Shown piece by piece: positions 16,614 through 24,037 of a stretch of 64,000 nt of DNA. Every line of letters starts with the position of its first letter. The first letter of the stretch is position 1. This DNA is from Actinomadura barringtoniae (GTDB taxonomy: Bacteria; Actinomycetota; Actinomycetes; Streptosporangiales; Streptosporangiaceae), in assembly GCF_017573505.1 (NCBI RefSeq), contig NZ_JAGEOJ010000006.1, positions 310,001 through 374,000 of the forward strand. Reading direction: 5' to 3'. Below the pieces are notes generated by a model, which did no database searches, was not told the DNA's origin, and was given only the letters and a program-made list of their open reading frames with translations. A program made the position numbers and the translations under genes.

Positions 16614-17438
16614 CTACGCACTCTTCGGTGCATCGGATTCATTTACGGGCAGGTGGAAAACGACTCCGGACGGGGTGAATTCGGGAGAGGTCATAGGAAC
16701 GATGAGCATGACGCGGACGCCGAGCTCGGGATGGCGCAGCCGCCGAATCTTGCTGCGGTGTTCCTGAACGTTCTGATCCGACCACCAGGTCGCGAACTCA
16801 GGGCTGATGCCGGACAGTTTCTCTATTCGCTCGCGAAAACCGGCGTCCAGCGGCCACTTGGCGGCTTCCGCCCGCCACCTGGCGACCGCGTCGCGGGTGT
16901 CGCTCTCCCAGTCCACCAGGCGCTCGCGCGCCGCGGGAGCGGTCAGCATCCAGCGCAGGATGTTGCGCTCCCCGGGCCGGAGCGCGTCCCAGTCGTCGTA
17001 CCACTCGAGGGCCTGCCGGTTCCACGCGATGAGGTCCCCGTAACGGTCGGCGGCGTACACCGGGTAGGGCGAGGGCTCGGTCGTGGCGACGATCCGGCGC
17101 AGCAGGTCCCCTGCCGAGGCCTCGGGCTCCAGCGCCTGCGCGCTGATCGCCTCGCCGTGGACCAGGGCGTGCAGGTAGCGGCGCTCGTCCTCCGACAGGC
17201 GCAGCACCTGGGCGAGGCTGTCGAGCACCTGTGGGGACGGCTGGATCTTCCGCCCCTGTTCGAGGTAGGTGTACCAGGTCGGGCTGAGCCCGGCGAGCAC
17301 GGCCACCTCCTCGCGGCGCAGCCCGGCCGACCTGCGCCGCGGCCCGACGGGCAGGCCGAGGTCGCGCGGATCGATGCGCGACCTTCGGCTGCGCAGGAAT
17401 TCCGCGAGTTCCCGCCGTCTTTGGGCATCGCCCGGCAC
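16614..17438 (-). CDS. XRE-family regulator, MmyB type (copy 1)
   Basis: 274 aa from the GTG at 17438, chosen for the GGGGGAGG site 5 nt upstream and because this start matches the paralogue at 19185. Residues about 5-75 hold a helix-turn-helix with L-R-R-E-E-V-A-V-L-A-G-L-S followed by Y-L-E-Q-G-R. The rest is the MmyB ligand-binding (PAS-like) domain with L-I-A-W-N-R-Q-A and R-N-I-L-R-W-M. MmyB proteins control antibiotic clusters; some bind fatty-acid ligands. It lies directly upstream of the PKS gene on the same strand, so it is a likely pathway-specific regulator. Confidence 0.88.
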   Translation of the reverse strand: MPGDAQRRRELAEFLRSRRSRIDPRDLGLPVGPRRRSAGLRREEVAVLAGLSPTWYTYLEQGRKIQPSPQVLDSLAQVLRLSEDERRYLHALVHGEAISAQALEPEASAGDLLRRIVATTEPSPYPVYAADRYGDLIAWNRQALEWYDDWDALRPGERNILRWMLTAPAARERLVDWESDTRDAVARWRAEAAKWPLDAGFRERIEKLSGISPEFATWWSDQNVQEHRSKIRRLRHPELGVRVMLIVPMTSPEFTPSGVVFHLPVNESDAPKSA

Positions 17439-17545
17439 GGGGCCTCCCCCTGACCAATCTGCGGCGCGATCGCCCACCGCGATGCTCCCACTCTCCCACG
17501 AGATCACGGCGCGCTACATGCGCCAACCATTCTGACCACAATTGG

Positions 17546-17558
17546 TAGTCGAAGACTA
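17546..17558. promoter_or_regulatory. Inverted repeat upstream of the first MmyB gene
   Basis: TAGTC-GAA-GACTA, perfect arms, about 108-120 bp upstream of the GTG at 17438, in an AT-richer stretch than its surroundings. Possible operator. Confidence 0.3.
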
Positions 17559-17621
17559 TCGCTAGAAAAACCCTGAGCATTGGCCCCCTCAACCACAACA
17601 AATAACGGCGGCTTCCCCGGA

Positions 17622-19118
17622 TCACTCGGCCCTCGCCATCTCGGGTGCGGGCGCCGGCGCTTCGCGGCGGCGGCTCGGACCCGAGAGCGCGACCGCGACC
17701 TCCCAGGCCGCGGAGTGCTCACCTCCGTGAAAGCCGGTGGTGGCCGTTGTCGCCTCGCTCGTCCTGCCCGCCATCAGCAGCGCGTCGATCAGCCGCGCGG
17801 TGAGATAGGGCGGCATCCACGGCACCGAATCGCGGAGTCTGTCGGTGGTGGCGAGCGCACGCCGGTAATGGAAGACCGCCTCGCCGTAGCGGTGTTCGGC
17901 GAAAGCGAGCGCCGCCCTGGTCCCGTGCACGAACAACGCCGCTTCCCGGTCTCCGTCCCGCAATCCGACGCGCTGCAGGACCTCGGCCGCGGCGCCTGTC
18001 CGTTCGGTGGCGGCACCGGTCCGTTCGGTGGCAGTGCCAGTTCGTTCGGTGGAGGCGAGGATCCAGGCGCGATAAGCCAGAAGGCGGCTCATCGGGCATC
18101 CGGGGCCGCGCGTCGCCGCCGTCCGCAGGAAGGCGGCCGCCGCGTCCGGCCGTCCCAGCCCGAACGCCAGGCTCATCGCCTTGGCGAGCGCCAGCTCCGA
18201 CGAGCCCTCGATGCGCCCCGGCCGCAGCGAGTCCAGGAACGCCAGCCCCCGATCGGCACGCCCGCGCAGCAGGAGCAGGTTCGCCCACACGCCGGCGAGC
18301 GGCTCGCCCACGCCGTGCCACATGGCCAGCTTGCAGAGCTCACCGGCACGGTCCAAGGCCAGGTCCCGCCACGCCGCGCGGGCGGCCGCGACCATCCGCC
18401 GCGGATCGCCCGCCGTCATGACCGTGCCGACGGCGAGCGGCTCGGCGAGGCGGCGGGTCCCCTCGATCCGCACCATCCGTTCGCCGAGCCGGTCCCCCAC
18501 CACCAGATCGTGCAACGACCGCGGGTTACCGCCCGTCAGCGCCTGCAGCGCCTGCGCGGTGGCCGGGCTCAGCCGCCCGCCGACCGCCTCGGCCGTCACC
18601 GCGGCGACCTCGTCCAGGCTGAGCGGCTCCAGCCGAACGGTCTTGACTCCGCGTTCGTAGCGCAGCAGTTCGGTCGGGTCCGGCCCGGCGGCCGGCCCGG
18701 TCATCTCGGCTCTCGTGACGAGAAGGAACGCCGCTCCGCTCCGGCTGAGAAGACGCAGCGTCAGCAGGCTCGCGTGATCGGCCAGATGAGCGTCGTCCAC
18801 CATCACGACCGCGCGGCGGCCACCCGCCCACGCCGTCATCGCCGCCACCGCGATGCCGACCAGATCGTCGAACTGGCCGTGGCACGGGAAGTCGTCCGGC
18901 AGCCAGGGCCGCAGCGCCGAGAAGTGGTCGGGGCCCGCGGGCTTCACCCACAGCGCCGCGTCCTTCTCGCCGTCCACCTGCTCGCACACCCGGCGCAGCA
19001 GCGACGTCCGCCCGGCGCCCGGACCGCCCGTGATGATCACGGGCCCGGGCGCGCCGCCGGCCAGCAGCCGGCGAATGGCGTCCAGCCGGTCACCGCACCC
19101 CACCAGGCCCCAAACCAT
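17622..19118 (-). CDS. LAL-like AAA ATPase lacking the LuxR DNA-binding end
   Basis: 498 aa from the ATG at 19118, chosen for GAGGTGG 6 nt upstream; in-frame ATGs at 19148 and 19163 have no clear ribosome site. Walker A is G-G-P-G-A-G-R-T-S and Walker B A-V-V-M-V-D-D-A-H, as in the N-terminal half of large LuxR-family regulators (about 900 aa). The second half is alpha-helical and TPR-like. No C-terminal LuxR helix-turn-helix is present, so it cannot bind DNA in the usual way and may act through a partner such as the adjacent MmyB proteins. Three 7-residue A-T-E-R-T-G-A repeats interrupt the helical part. Confidence 0.75.
   Translation of the reverse strand: MVWGLVGCGDRLDAIRRLLAGGAPGPVIITGGPGAGRTSLLRRVCEQVDGEKDAALWVKPAGPDHFSALRPWLPDDFPCHGQFDDLVGIAVAAMTAWAGGRRAVVMVDDAHLADHASLLTLRLLSRSGAAFLLVTRAEMTGPAAGPDPTELLRYERGVKTVRLEPLSLDEVAAVTAEAVGGRLSPATAQALQALTGGNPRSLHDLVVGDRLGERMVRIEGTRRLAEPLAVGTVMTAGDPRRMVAAARAAWRDLALDRAGELCKLAMWHGVGEPLAGVWANLLLLRGRADRGLAFLDSLRPGRIEGSSELALAKAMSLAFGLGRPDAAAAFLRTAATRGPGCPMSRLLAYRAWILASTERTGTATERTGAATERTGAAAEVLQRVGLRDGDREAALFVHGTRAALAFAEHRYGEAVFHYRRALATTDRLRDSVPWMPPYLTARLIDALLMAGRTSEATTATTGFHGGEHSAAWEVAVALSGPSRRREAPAPAPEMARAE
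17998..18060 (-). repeat. 21-bp tandem repeat, 3 copies, inside the LAL-like gene
   Basis: Units begin at 17998, 18019 and 18040 and share cgttcggtgg. They encode the heptapeptide T-E-R-T-G-A/T-A on the minus strand and preserve the frame. Confidence 0.8.
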
Positions 19119-19184
19119 TCCCTGCCACCTCGCTTCTCGAATCGCCATTGATCCGTTAACCATCGGCGGCGGCCGCTGGGCGGG

Positions 19185-20021
19185 TCAATCCAGAGTTGAC
19201 GGAATGTTCTGCATGTTCGAAGGATCCACTCGAATATGCGACTCGACGAAATGCCTGGGAAACCCCGCCACCCGCATGATGACCACTCGAAATGACCACA
19301 GTCCGTACCGGGGGTGCGACAGACGGCGAATATGCGATCGATGTTCCAACACCTCGTGATTTCGCCACCACGCAGCGAATTCCGGACTAAGGTTGTGGAA
19401 TTCATTGACACGCATTTGCAAAGCCGGGTCACCGGGCCACAGCACCGACTGGACCCGCCACCGCGCGGCCACCTCGCGGGCGGTCCGCTCCCAGTCCACG
19501 AGCCGTTCCCGAGCCTCGGGCGCGGTCAGCATCCAGCGCAGCAGGTTGCGCTCGGAGACCGGCAGCTTCCCGAAGTCGGCGTACCACTCGGTCGCCGCCC
19601 GGTTCCAGGCCAGCAGGTCACCGCGGTGATCGGTGGCGTAGCTCGGGTAAAGGTAAGCCGAGCCGCGCTCCACCAACTGGCGTAACACCGCTTCCGCCGC
19701 CGGGGCGTCATCGGGCCGCCGAGGCCACTCGTCATCCCCGTTCGCCAGCCGGTGGAGATAGCGCCGTTCGTCCTCAGAGAGCCGCAGCACCTGCGCGAGG
19801 CTCTCCAGCACCTGCGGTGACGGCTGTATCTTGCGCCCCTGTTCGAGATAGGCGTACCAGGTCGGACCGAGCCCGGCGAGCATCGCGACCTCCTCCCGCC
19901 GCAGTCCGGGAGTGCGCCGGCGCGAGCCGACGGGCAGCCCGAACGTGCGCGGATCGATCCGCTCCCTGCGACTTCTGAGAAATCTCGCGAGCTCCAGCCT
20001 GCTCCAGGAATCGTTCGGCAC
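19185..20021 (-). CDS. XRE-family regulator, MmyB type (copy 2)
   Basis: 278 aa. It has the same layout as the protein at 16614: R-R-E-E-V-A-M-L-A-G-L-G helix-turn-helix, Y-L-E-Q-G-R-K-I-Q-P-S-P, then a MmyB domain with L-L-A-W-N-R-A and R-N-L-L-R-W-M. The shared blocks R-L-V-D-W-E and P-E-F-A-x-W-W show the two are paralogues, but they differ enough in the ligand part to sense different signals. The gene is first in the minus-strand run that leads through the LAL-like ATPase and copy 1 to the PKS. Confidence 0.88.
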   Translation of the reverse strand: MPNDSWSRLELARFLRSRRERIDPRTFGLPVGSRRRTPGLRREEVAMLAGLGPTWYAYLEQGRKIQPSPQVLESLAQVLRLSEDERRYLHRLANGDDEWPRRPDDAPAAEAVLRQLVERGSAYLYPSYATDHRGDLLAWNRAATEWYADFGKLPVSERNLLRWMLTAPEARERLVDWERTAREVAARWRVQSVLWPGDPALQMRVNEFHNLSPEFAAWWRNHEVLEHRSHIRRLSHPRYGLWSFRVVIMRVAGFPRHFVESHIRVDPSNMQNIPSTLD

Positions 20022-20046
20022 GCGGTACCTCGGCCATAGGTTGACG

Positions 20047-20058
20047 TGTCATCTGACA
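20047..20058. promoter_or_regulatory. Short palindrome upstream of the second MmyB gene
   Basis: TGTCA-TC-TGACA, about 26-37 bp upstream of the start at 20021, in the divergent region between this regulator and the membrane-protein gene. It is placed as expected for autoregulation. Confidence 0.35.
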
Positions 20059-20237
20059 ACGATCACCCCCGCCTCATGATCATCACTTCTCTGTTCCGGC
20101 GGAAGCGTCTGGCCACAATCGGCGAAAACGCACCCGGAACCCAGTGCTGGCATTCGGAGTACCAGCACAAGCGCGTTCTGTTCACCGGCGGTCGGAACCC
20201 GGATGCTCGGTGACCAGGAGCTGAGGGGAGGCGAATC

Positions 20238-21233
20238 GTGCTCTGGCACTGGATCTTCGCGGTCATCGGGGTCGCCGTCGTCGTGACCACCTGGCTCAGC
20301 GTGCTGCGCACCGTCTTCACGCCGAGGTTCAGGAGCTCGCTGGTGGCGCGCAAGGGCCTGGCGCTCACCTCGCTCGTCTTCCTGACGGTGGCCCGGGGGT
20401 TCTCCGGGCCGAGGCGTGAACGGCTGCTCGACCTGTGCGCCCCGGTGACGCTCTTCCTGATGGCGGCGTTCTGGCTCGCCTCGGCGGAGGCCGGGTTCGT
20501 GATCCTGGACCGCGCGACGGGCTCCTCCGCCCCGGTGGAAGGCCTGGCATGGGGCTCGGTCGCGCTGATGCTGACCGCGTTCACCTGCCACCTGGTGCGC
20601 TTCACCGACGCCTACAGCCGGCGCGAGCGCATGGTCGCCATGCTCGACGGCGAGGTGGCCAAGCCCAGCGACGCCGAGGAAGTGCTCGCCGCCAACCTGC
20701 GCACCGGCTCCCGCGGGCAGCTGAACGACAGCTTCGCCGAGTGGGCGGGCTGGATCTCCGACATCCGCTGCACGCACATCGGCTACCCGGCCCTGATCTA
20801 CATGCGCAAGACCAGCAAGCTGTCGTGGATCAGGGCGGCGGTCATCGCGCTCGACGCCGCGGCGCTCACCCTGGCGCTGGCGCCCGACTGGGCACCGCCG
20901 CAGACCAGGGCGTTCCTCAACACCGGCATCCGCTGCATGCGCGAGCTGTGCCGCGAACTCGGCGTCGTCCCGCTGCGCGCCGTCGCCAGCCTCCAGGGAC
21001 GCGAGGAGATCGGGTTCGACGAGACCGTACGGCTCGCGCAGGACGCCGGGCTCCCCACCCAGGCAGGCGACAGGGAGGCCTGGGAGGCGTTCCAGCAGTT
21101 CCGTGCCCAGTACGCCCCGCATGCGACGTGGCTTGCGGAGCGGTTGCTCTACGAGAACCACTACCCCGCATTTCTGGACGACGAGGTCGAGAACACCGTC
21201 ACGGAAGGTCCGCCGACTTGGAGACTTAGATGA
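20238..21233 (+). CDS. Four-TM membrane protein of unknown function
   Basis: 331 aa from a GTG with GAGGGGAGGCG upstream. Hydrophobic segments lie near residues 4-22, 42-56, 66-84 and 99-117, with a Glu/Ala loop before the last. The remaining 210 residues look cytosolic and helical. The arrangement resembles small ion-channel-like proteins of actinomycetes, but no selectivity filter (TVGYG type) is visible, so no transport role is claimed. Its stop overlaps the start of the transposase-like gene (ATGA), which shows stable co-expression with it. Confidence 0.6.
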   Translation: MLWHWIFAVIGVAVVVTTWLSVLRTVFTPRFRSSLVARKGLALTSLVFLTVARGFSGPRRERLLDLCAPVTLFLMAAFWLASAEAGFVILDRATGSSAPVEGLAWGSVALMLTAFTCHLVRFTDAYSRRERMVAMLDGEVAKPSDAEEVLAANLRTGSRGQLNDSFAEWAGWISDIRCTHIGYPALIYMRKTSKLSWIRAAVIALDAAALTLALAPDWAPPQTRAFLNTGIRCMRELCRELGVVPLRAVASLQGREEIGFDETVRLAQDAGLPTQAGDREAWEAFQQFRAQYAPHATWLAERLLYENHYPAFLDDEVENTVTEGPPTWRLR

Positions 21234-22369
21234 CCATTTACAGCCAGACAAGCTCGATCGACATGTCGCTCCACACCGACCTGTCGCGGTTCTGCCAGGA
21301 CCTGTTCTGCACCTTTGCCCGCTCCGACCAGCGACGCTGGGGCGAGGTGTACGTACGGGGCCTGACCGACGTACGAGGTCGCAAGTCGGTGCGCCGCATT
21401 TCCGAGCACGTGCTCGGCGAGCGCGCCGACCAGAACCTCCAGCAGTTCGTGAACCAGAGCCCGTGGGAGTGGGGGCCCGTCCGGAGCCGGCTCGCCCAGC
21501 ATGTGTCCGCGATGTTGCGGCCGCGTCTGTGGGTGGCCAAGGAGGTCATCTTTCCCAAGAACGGGGCCAGTTCGGTCGGGGTGGCCAAGCAGTACGTGGA
21601 CACCTGGGGCCGGACGCTCAACTGCCAGGTGGGCCTCGCCCTCTTCGTCGCCGGCGACCTCGGCAGCTGCCCGGTGAACTGGAAGCTGCAGCTGCCCAGG
21701 TCGTGGAACGACGACCTGGAACGGCGCAAACGCACGCACCTGCCCGACGAGGAACGGCACCGGCCGCGCTGGTCGCACCTGCTCGACGCCGTCGACGAGA
21801 TGGCGCTCGACTGGGACCTCACGCCGCCGCCGATCCTGGTCGACGCGCGGCACGAGCGGAACACCGAGCCGCTGCTCGCGGGGCTGGAGGAGCGCGGCCT
21901 GCACTACCTGGTCAGGGTCAAGGACGGCACGCCCCTGGTCGCCCGGCGCGGCGGGCCCGCGCTGGCCTGGCACAAGGGCCGTGCCGAGATGCCGGGCCGG
22001 GCCCGGTTCGTGCTGGCGCCGCTGGCCCCGGCGCGCACCCCGGTGAACCGGCCCCCGCGGCCGCATCCGGGACCGCGACGCGTGCTCGCCGAATGGCCGA
22101 GCTCGCAACCGAGCCCCACCGACCTGTGGCTCACCAACCTGAACCCATCGCGACTGCAGAGCCTGACCGATCTGATCAGGCTCAGCCGGCGGACGAGCAC
22201 CGACCTCACGGTCATGAAGGAAGAGCTCGGTCTGCAGCACTTCGAGGGCCGGTCGTTCCGCGGCTGGCACCACCACGTGACGCTCGTGTCCGTGGCCCAC
22301 GGCCACCGGCTCCTGCAAGGGCTCGCCGAAGACGCCCTCGCGGAACGGCGACGGCCGCGCTCCGCCTGA
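21230..22369 (+). CDS. IS701-like transposase homologue, probably catalytically dead
   Basis: 379 aa. Family blocks are clear: R-R-W-G-E-V-Y-V-R-G-L, Q-S-P-W-E-W-G-P-V, S-S-V-G-V-A-K-Q-Y, N-C-Q-V-G, P-I-L-V-D-A-R (second Asp) and K-E-E-L-G-L-Q-H-F-E-G-R (Glu region). Active relatives have V-I-D-D-T-G-F-P-K, whereas here the matching segment is V-A-K-E-V-I-F-P-K, so the first catalytic Asp is lost. No inverted repeats or target duplication flank it, and its ATG overlaps the stop of the membrane-protein gene. It reads as a domesticated gene rather than a mobile element; a DNA-binding role is inference. Confidence 0.72.
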   Translation: MTIYSQTSSIDMSLHTDLSRFCQDLFCTFARSDQRRWGEVYVRGLTDVRGRKSVRRISEHVLGERADQNLQQFVNQSPWEWGPVRSRLAQHVSAMLRPRLWVAKEVIFPKNGASSVGVAKQYVDTWGRTLNCQVGLALFVAGDLGSCPVNWKLQLPRSWNDDLERRKRTHLPDEERHRPRWSHLLDAVDEMALDWDLTPPPILVDARHERNTEPLLAGLEERGLHYLVRVKDGTPLVARRGGPALAWHKGRAEMPGRARFVLAPLAPARTPVNRPPRPHPGPRRVLAEWPSSQPSPTDLWLTNLNPSRLQSLTDLIRLSRRTSTDLTVMKEELGLQHFEGRSFRGWHHHVTLVSVAHGHRLLQGLAEDALAERRRPRSA

Positions 22370-22424
22370 GAACCGGGCCGGTTCGCGCATTTCGATGGAA
22401 CGCTCCGCACGAGGAAGAGTCGCC

Positions 22425-23993
22425 ATGACGACGGCGAGGACGACGGCTTTGACGACGGCTAGGACGACGGCTATGACGACCGCTCCCGGAAGGCTTCGCG
22501 AGATCGAGTTGTTCGCCGGTCTGGGCGACGAGCAGCTCGCCTGGGTGGCGCGGGTGGGCCGGCCGGTCCGCCTCACCGACCGCCAGGTGCTGTTCGAGGA
22601 CGGCGAGCCGGCCCGGCATTTCTACGTCCTGCTCACCGGCGAACTGCTGATCACCAAGGTGATCGACGGCCGGGAGCAGGTCGTCGCCCGGCACCGGGCC
22701 GATCCGCCCGACGGGCCGCGCGACGGCAAGCCCCGCGCCGCCGACCAGTACACCGGTGAGCTCCCGCTGCTCACCGGCGAGGGGTACCTGGCCAAGGCCA
22801 CGGCCGTCGGCCGGGTGGAATTGCTCGCCTACGACCGGCCCTGCTTCCTGGACATGCTGGCCCGCTGCCCGCAGATCGGCGCGGTGCTCTTCCCCGTGCT
22901 CGCCTGGCGCATCCACAGCTACGAGGTACAGGCCAGCCGCGTCGCGCTGTTGTCAGGGCTCGGCGGGCTGGCGGCGGGACTGGCGCACGAACTGAACAAC
23001 CCGGCCGCCGCGGCGGTGCGCGCGGCCGGCGAACTGCGGCGCGCGGTGCCGGAGCTCGCCGCCTGGTCGGTGCGCTGGGGCCTGGTGTCCTGCGACGGTG
23101 AACGGCGCGCGCTGGGCCGGGTGATCGACGCCCTGTCGAGCGACCTGCTGGGGACCTCGCACGCCGCCATGGGGGTGGCGGGCATGGGCGCGGCGGGCGT
23201 GACCGTGGCGCGCGTGAGCGTGGGTGCAGGGGCGCTCGCGGACGCGGACGCCGCCGACCAGATCGTCGACTGGCTGACCGTCCGCGGCCTGGACGAGTCG
23301 GGCGAACTCGGCGCCGTGCTGACCGACCAGGCGGTCCCGATGGCCGCGCTCACCGAGGTCGAGGAACGGATCCGGCCCGAGGCGCTCGGCGCGGCGGTCG
23401 GCTGCCTGGCCCTGTCCCTGCACGTAAGGGCGCTGTCGGCGGAGGTCTCCGAGGCCGGGCAGCGCATCCAGGACCTGGTCGACTCCGCCAAGTCGTACAC
23501 CAACCTCGACCGGGCGCCCGAACGCGAGGTCGACGTCCGCGAGGGCGTGGAGGCCACGCTCGCGATGCTGGCGCCGCGGCTGGGCGGCATCAAGGTCCAC
23601 CACGACCACGCGGCGCTGCCCATGCTCGCCGGCTATCCGGGCGACCTCAACCAGGTGTGGACCAACCTGATCAACAACGCCGTGGACGCCATGGGCGGCT
23701 CCGGCGAGCTGCGGATCAGCACCCGCATGGAGGGCGGCTCGGTGGTCGTGGAGTTCCGCGACGACGGCGCGGGCATCCCGCCCGAGGCGCTGTCCCGGGT
23801 GTTCCAGCCGTTCTTCACCACCAAGGACATCGGCCGGGGCACCGGCCTCGGGCTACACCTCAGCCGCGAGATCGTGACGCAGCGCCACAACGGCTCGATC
23901 GAGGTGACCTCCGAGCCCGGCGACACCCGGTTCACGGTCCGGCTGCCGCTCCGCCCGGCGGCCGTGTCCGCGATCGGCGCGGCGGGGCTCTAG
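22425..23993 (+). CDS. Cyclic-nucleotide-binding-domain sensor histidine kinase
   Basis: 522 aa from the ATG at 22425 (GAGGAAGAG upstream); an in-frame ATG at 22395 lacks a ribosome site. The first 20 residues are T-T-A-R repeats from a 12-bp DNA repeat. Residues about 25-155 form a cNMP-binding (CRP-like) domain with F-Y-V-L-L-T-G-E-L. H188 in L-A-H-E-L-N-N-P is the phospho-acceptor, and N-L-I-N-N-A-V-D-A, D-D-G-A-G-I-P and G-T-G-L-G-L-H are the ATP-binding boxes. No membrane segment is visible. Kinases of this type often sit beside the fused response regulator/FAD protein; here that partner lies 20 kb away at 565-2202. Confidence 0.88.
   Translation: MTTARTTALTTARTTAMTTAPGRLREIELFAGLGDEQLAWVARVGRPVRLTDRQVLFEDGEPARHFYVLLTGELLITKVIDGREQVVARHRADPPDGPRDGKPRAADQYTGELPLLTGEGYLAKATAVGRVELLAYDRPCFLDMLARCPQIGAVLFPVLAWRIHSYEVQASRVALLSGLGGLAAGLAHELNNPAAAAVRAAGELRRAVPELAAWSVRWGLVSCDGERRALGRVIDALSSDLLGTSHAAMGVAGMGAAGVTVARVSVGAGALADADAADQIVDWLTVRGLDESGELGAVLTDQAVPMAALTEVEERIRPEALGAAVGCLALSLHVRALSAEVSEAGQRIQDLVDSAKSYTNLDRAPEREVDVREGVEATLAMLAPRLGGIKVHHDHAALPMLAGYPGDLNQVWTNLINNAVDAMGGSGELRISTRMEGGSVVVEFRDDGAGIPPEALSRVFQPFFTTKDIGRGTGLGLHLSREIVTQRHNGSIEVTSEPGDTRFTVRLPLRPAAVSAIGAAGL
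22428..22475 (+). repeat. 12-bp tandem repeat, 4 copies, at the kinase N-terminus
   Basis: acgacggctagg-like units at 22428, 22440, 22452 and 22464 encode T-T-A-R/L/M. The fourth copy creates an in-frame ATG at 22473 that could serve as a later start. Confidence 0.85.
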
Positions 23994-24037
23994 GCCCCGC
24001 CCCGCCCCGCCTCAGCTCGGCTCGGCTCGGCTCGCGC

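Noticed and set aside
21230..22369. Active insertion sequence
   Set aside because: No terminal inverted repeats or target duplication seen, first catalytic Asp missing, and start overlaps a cellular gene.
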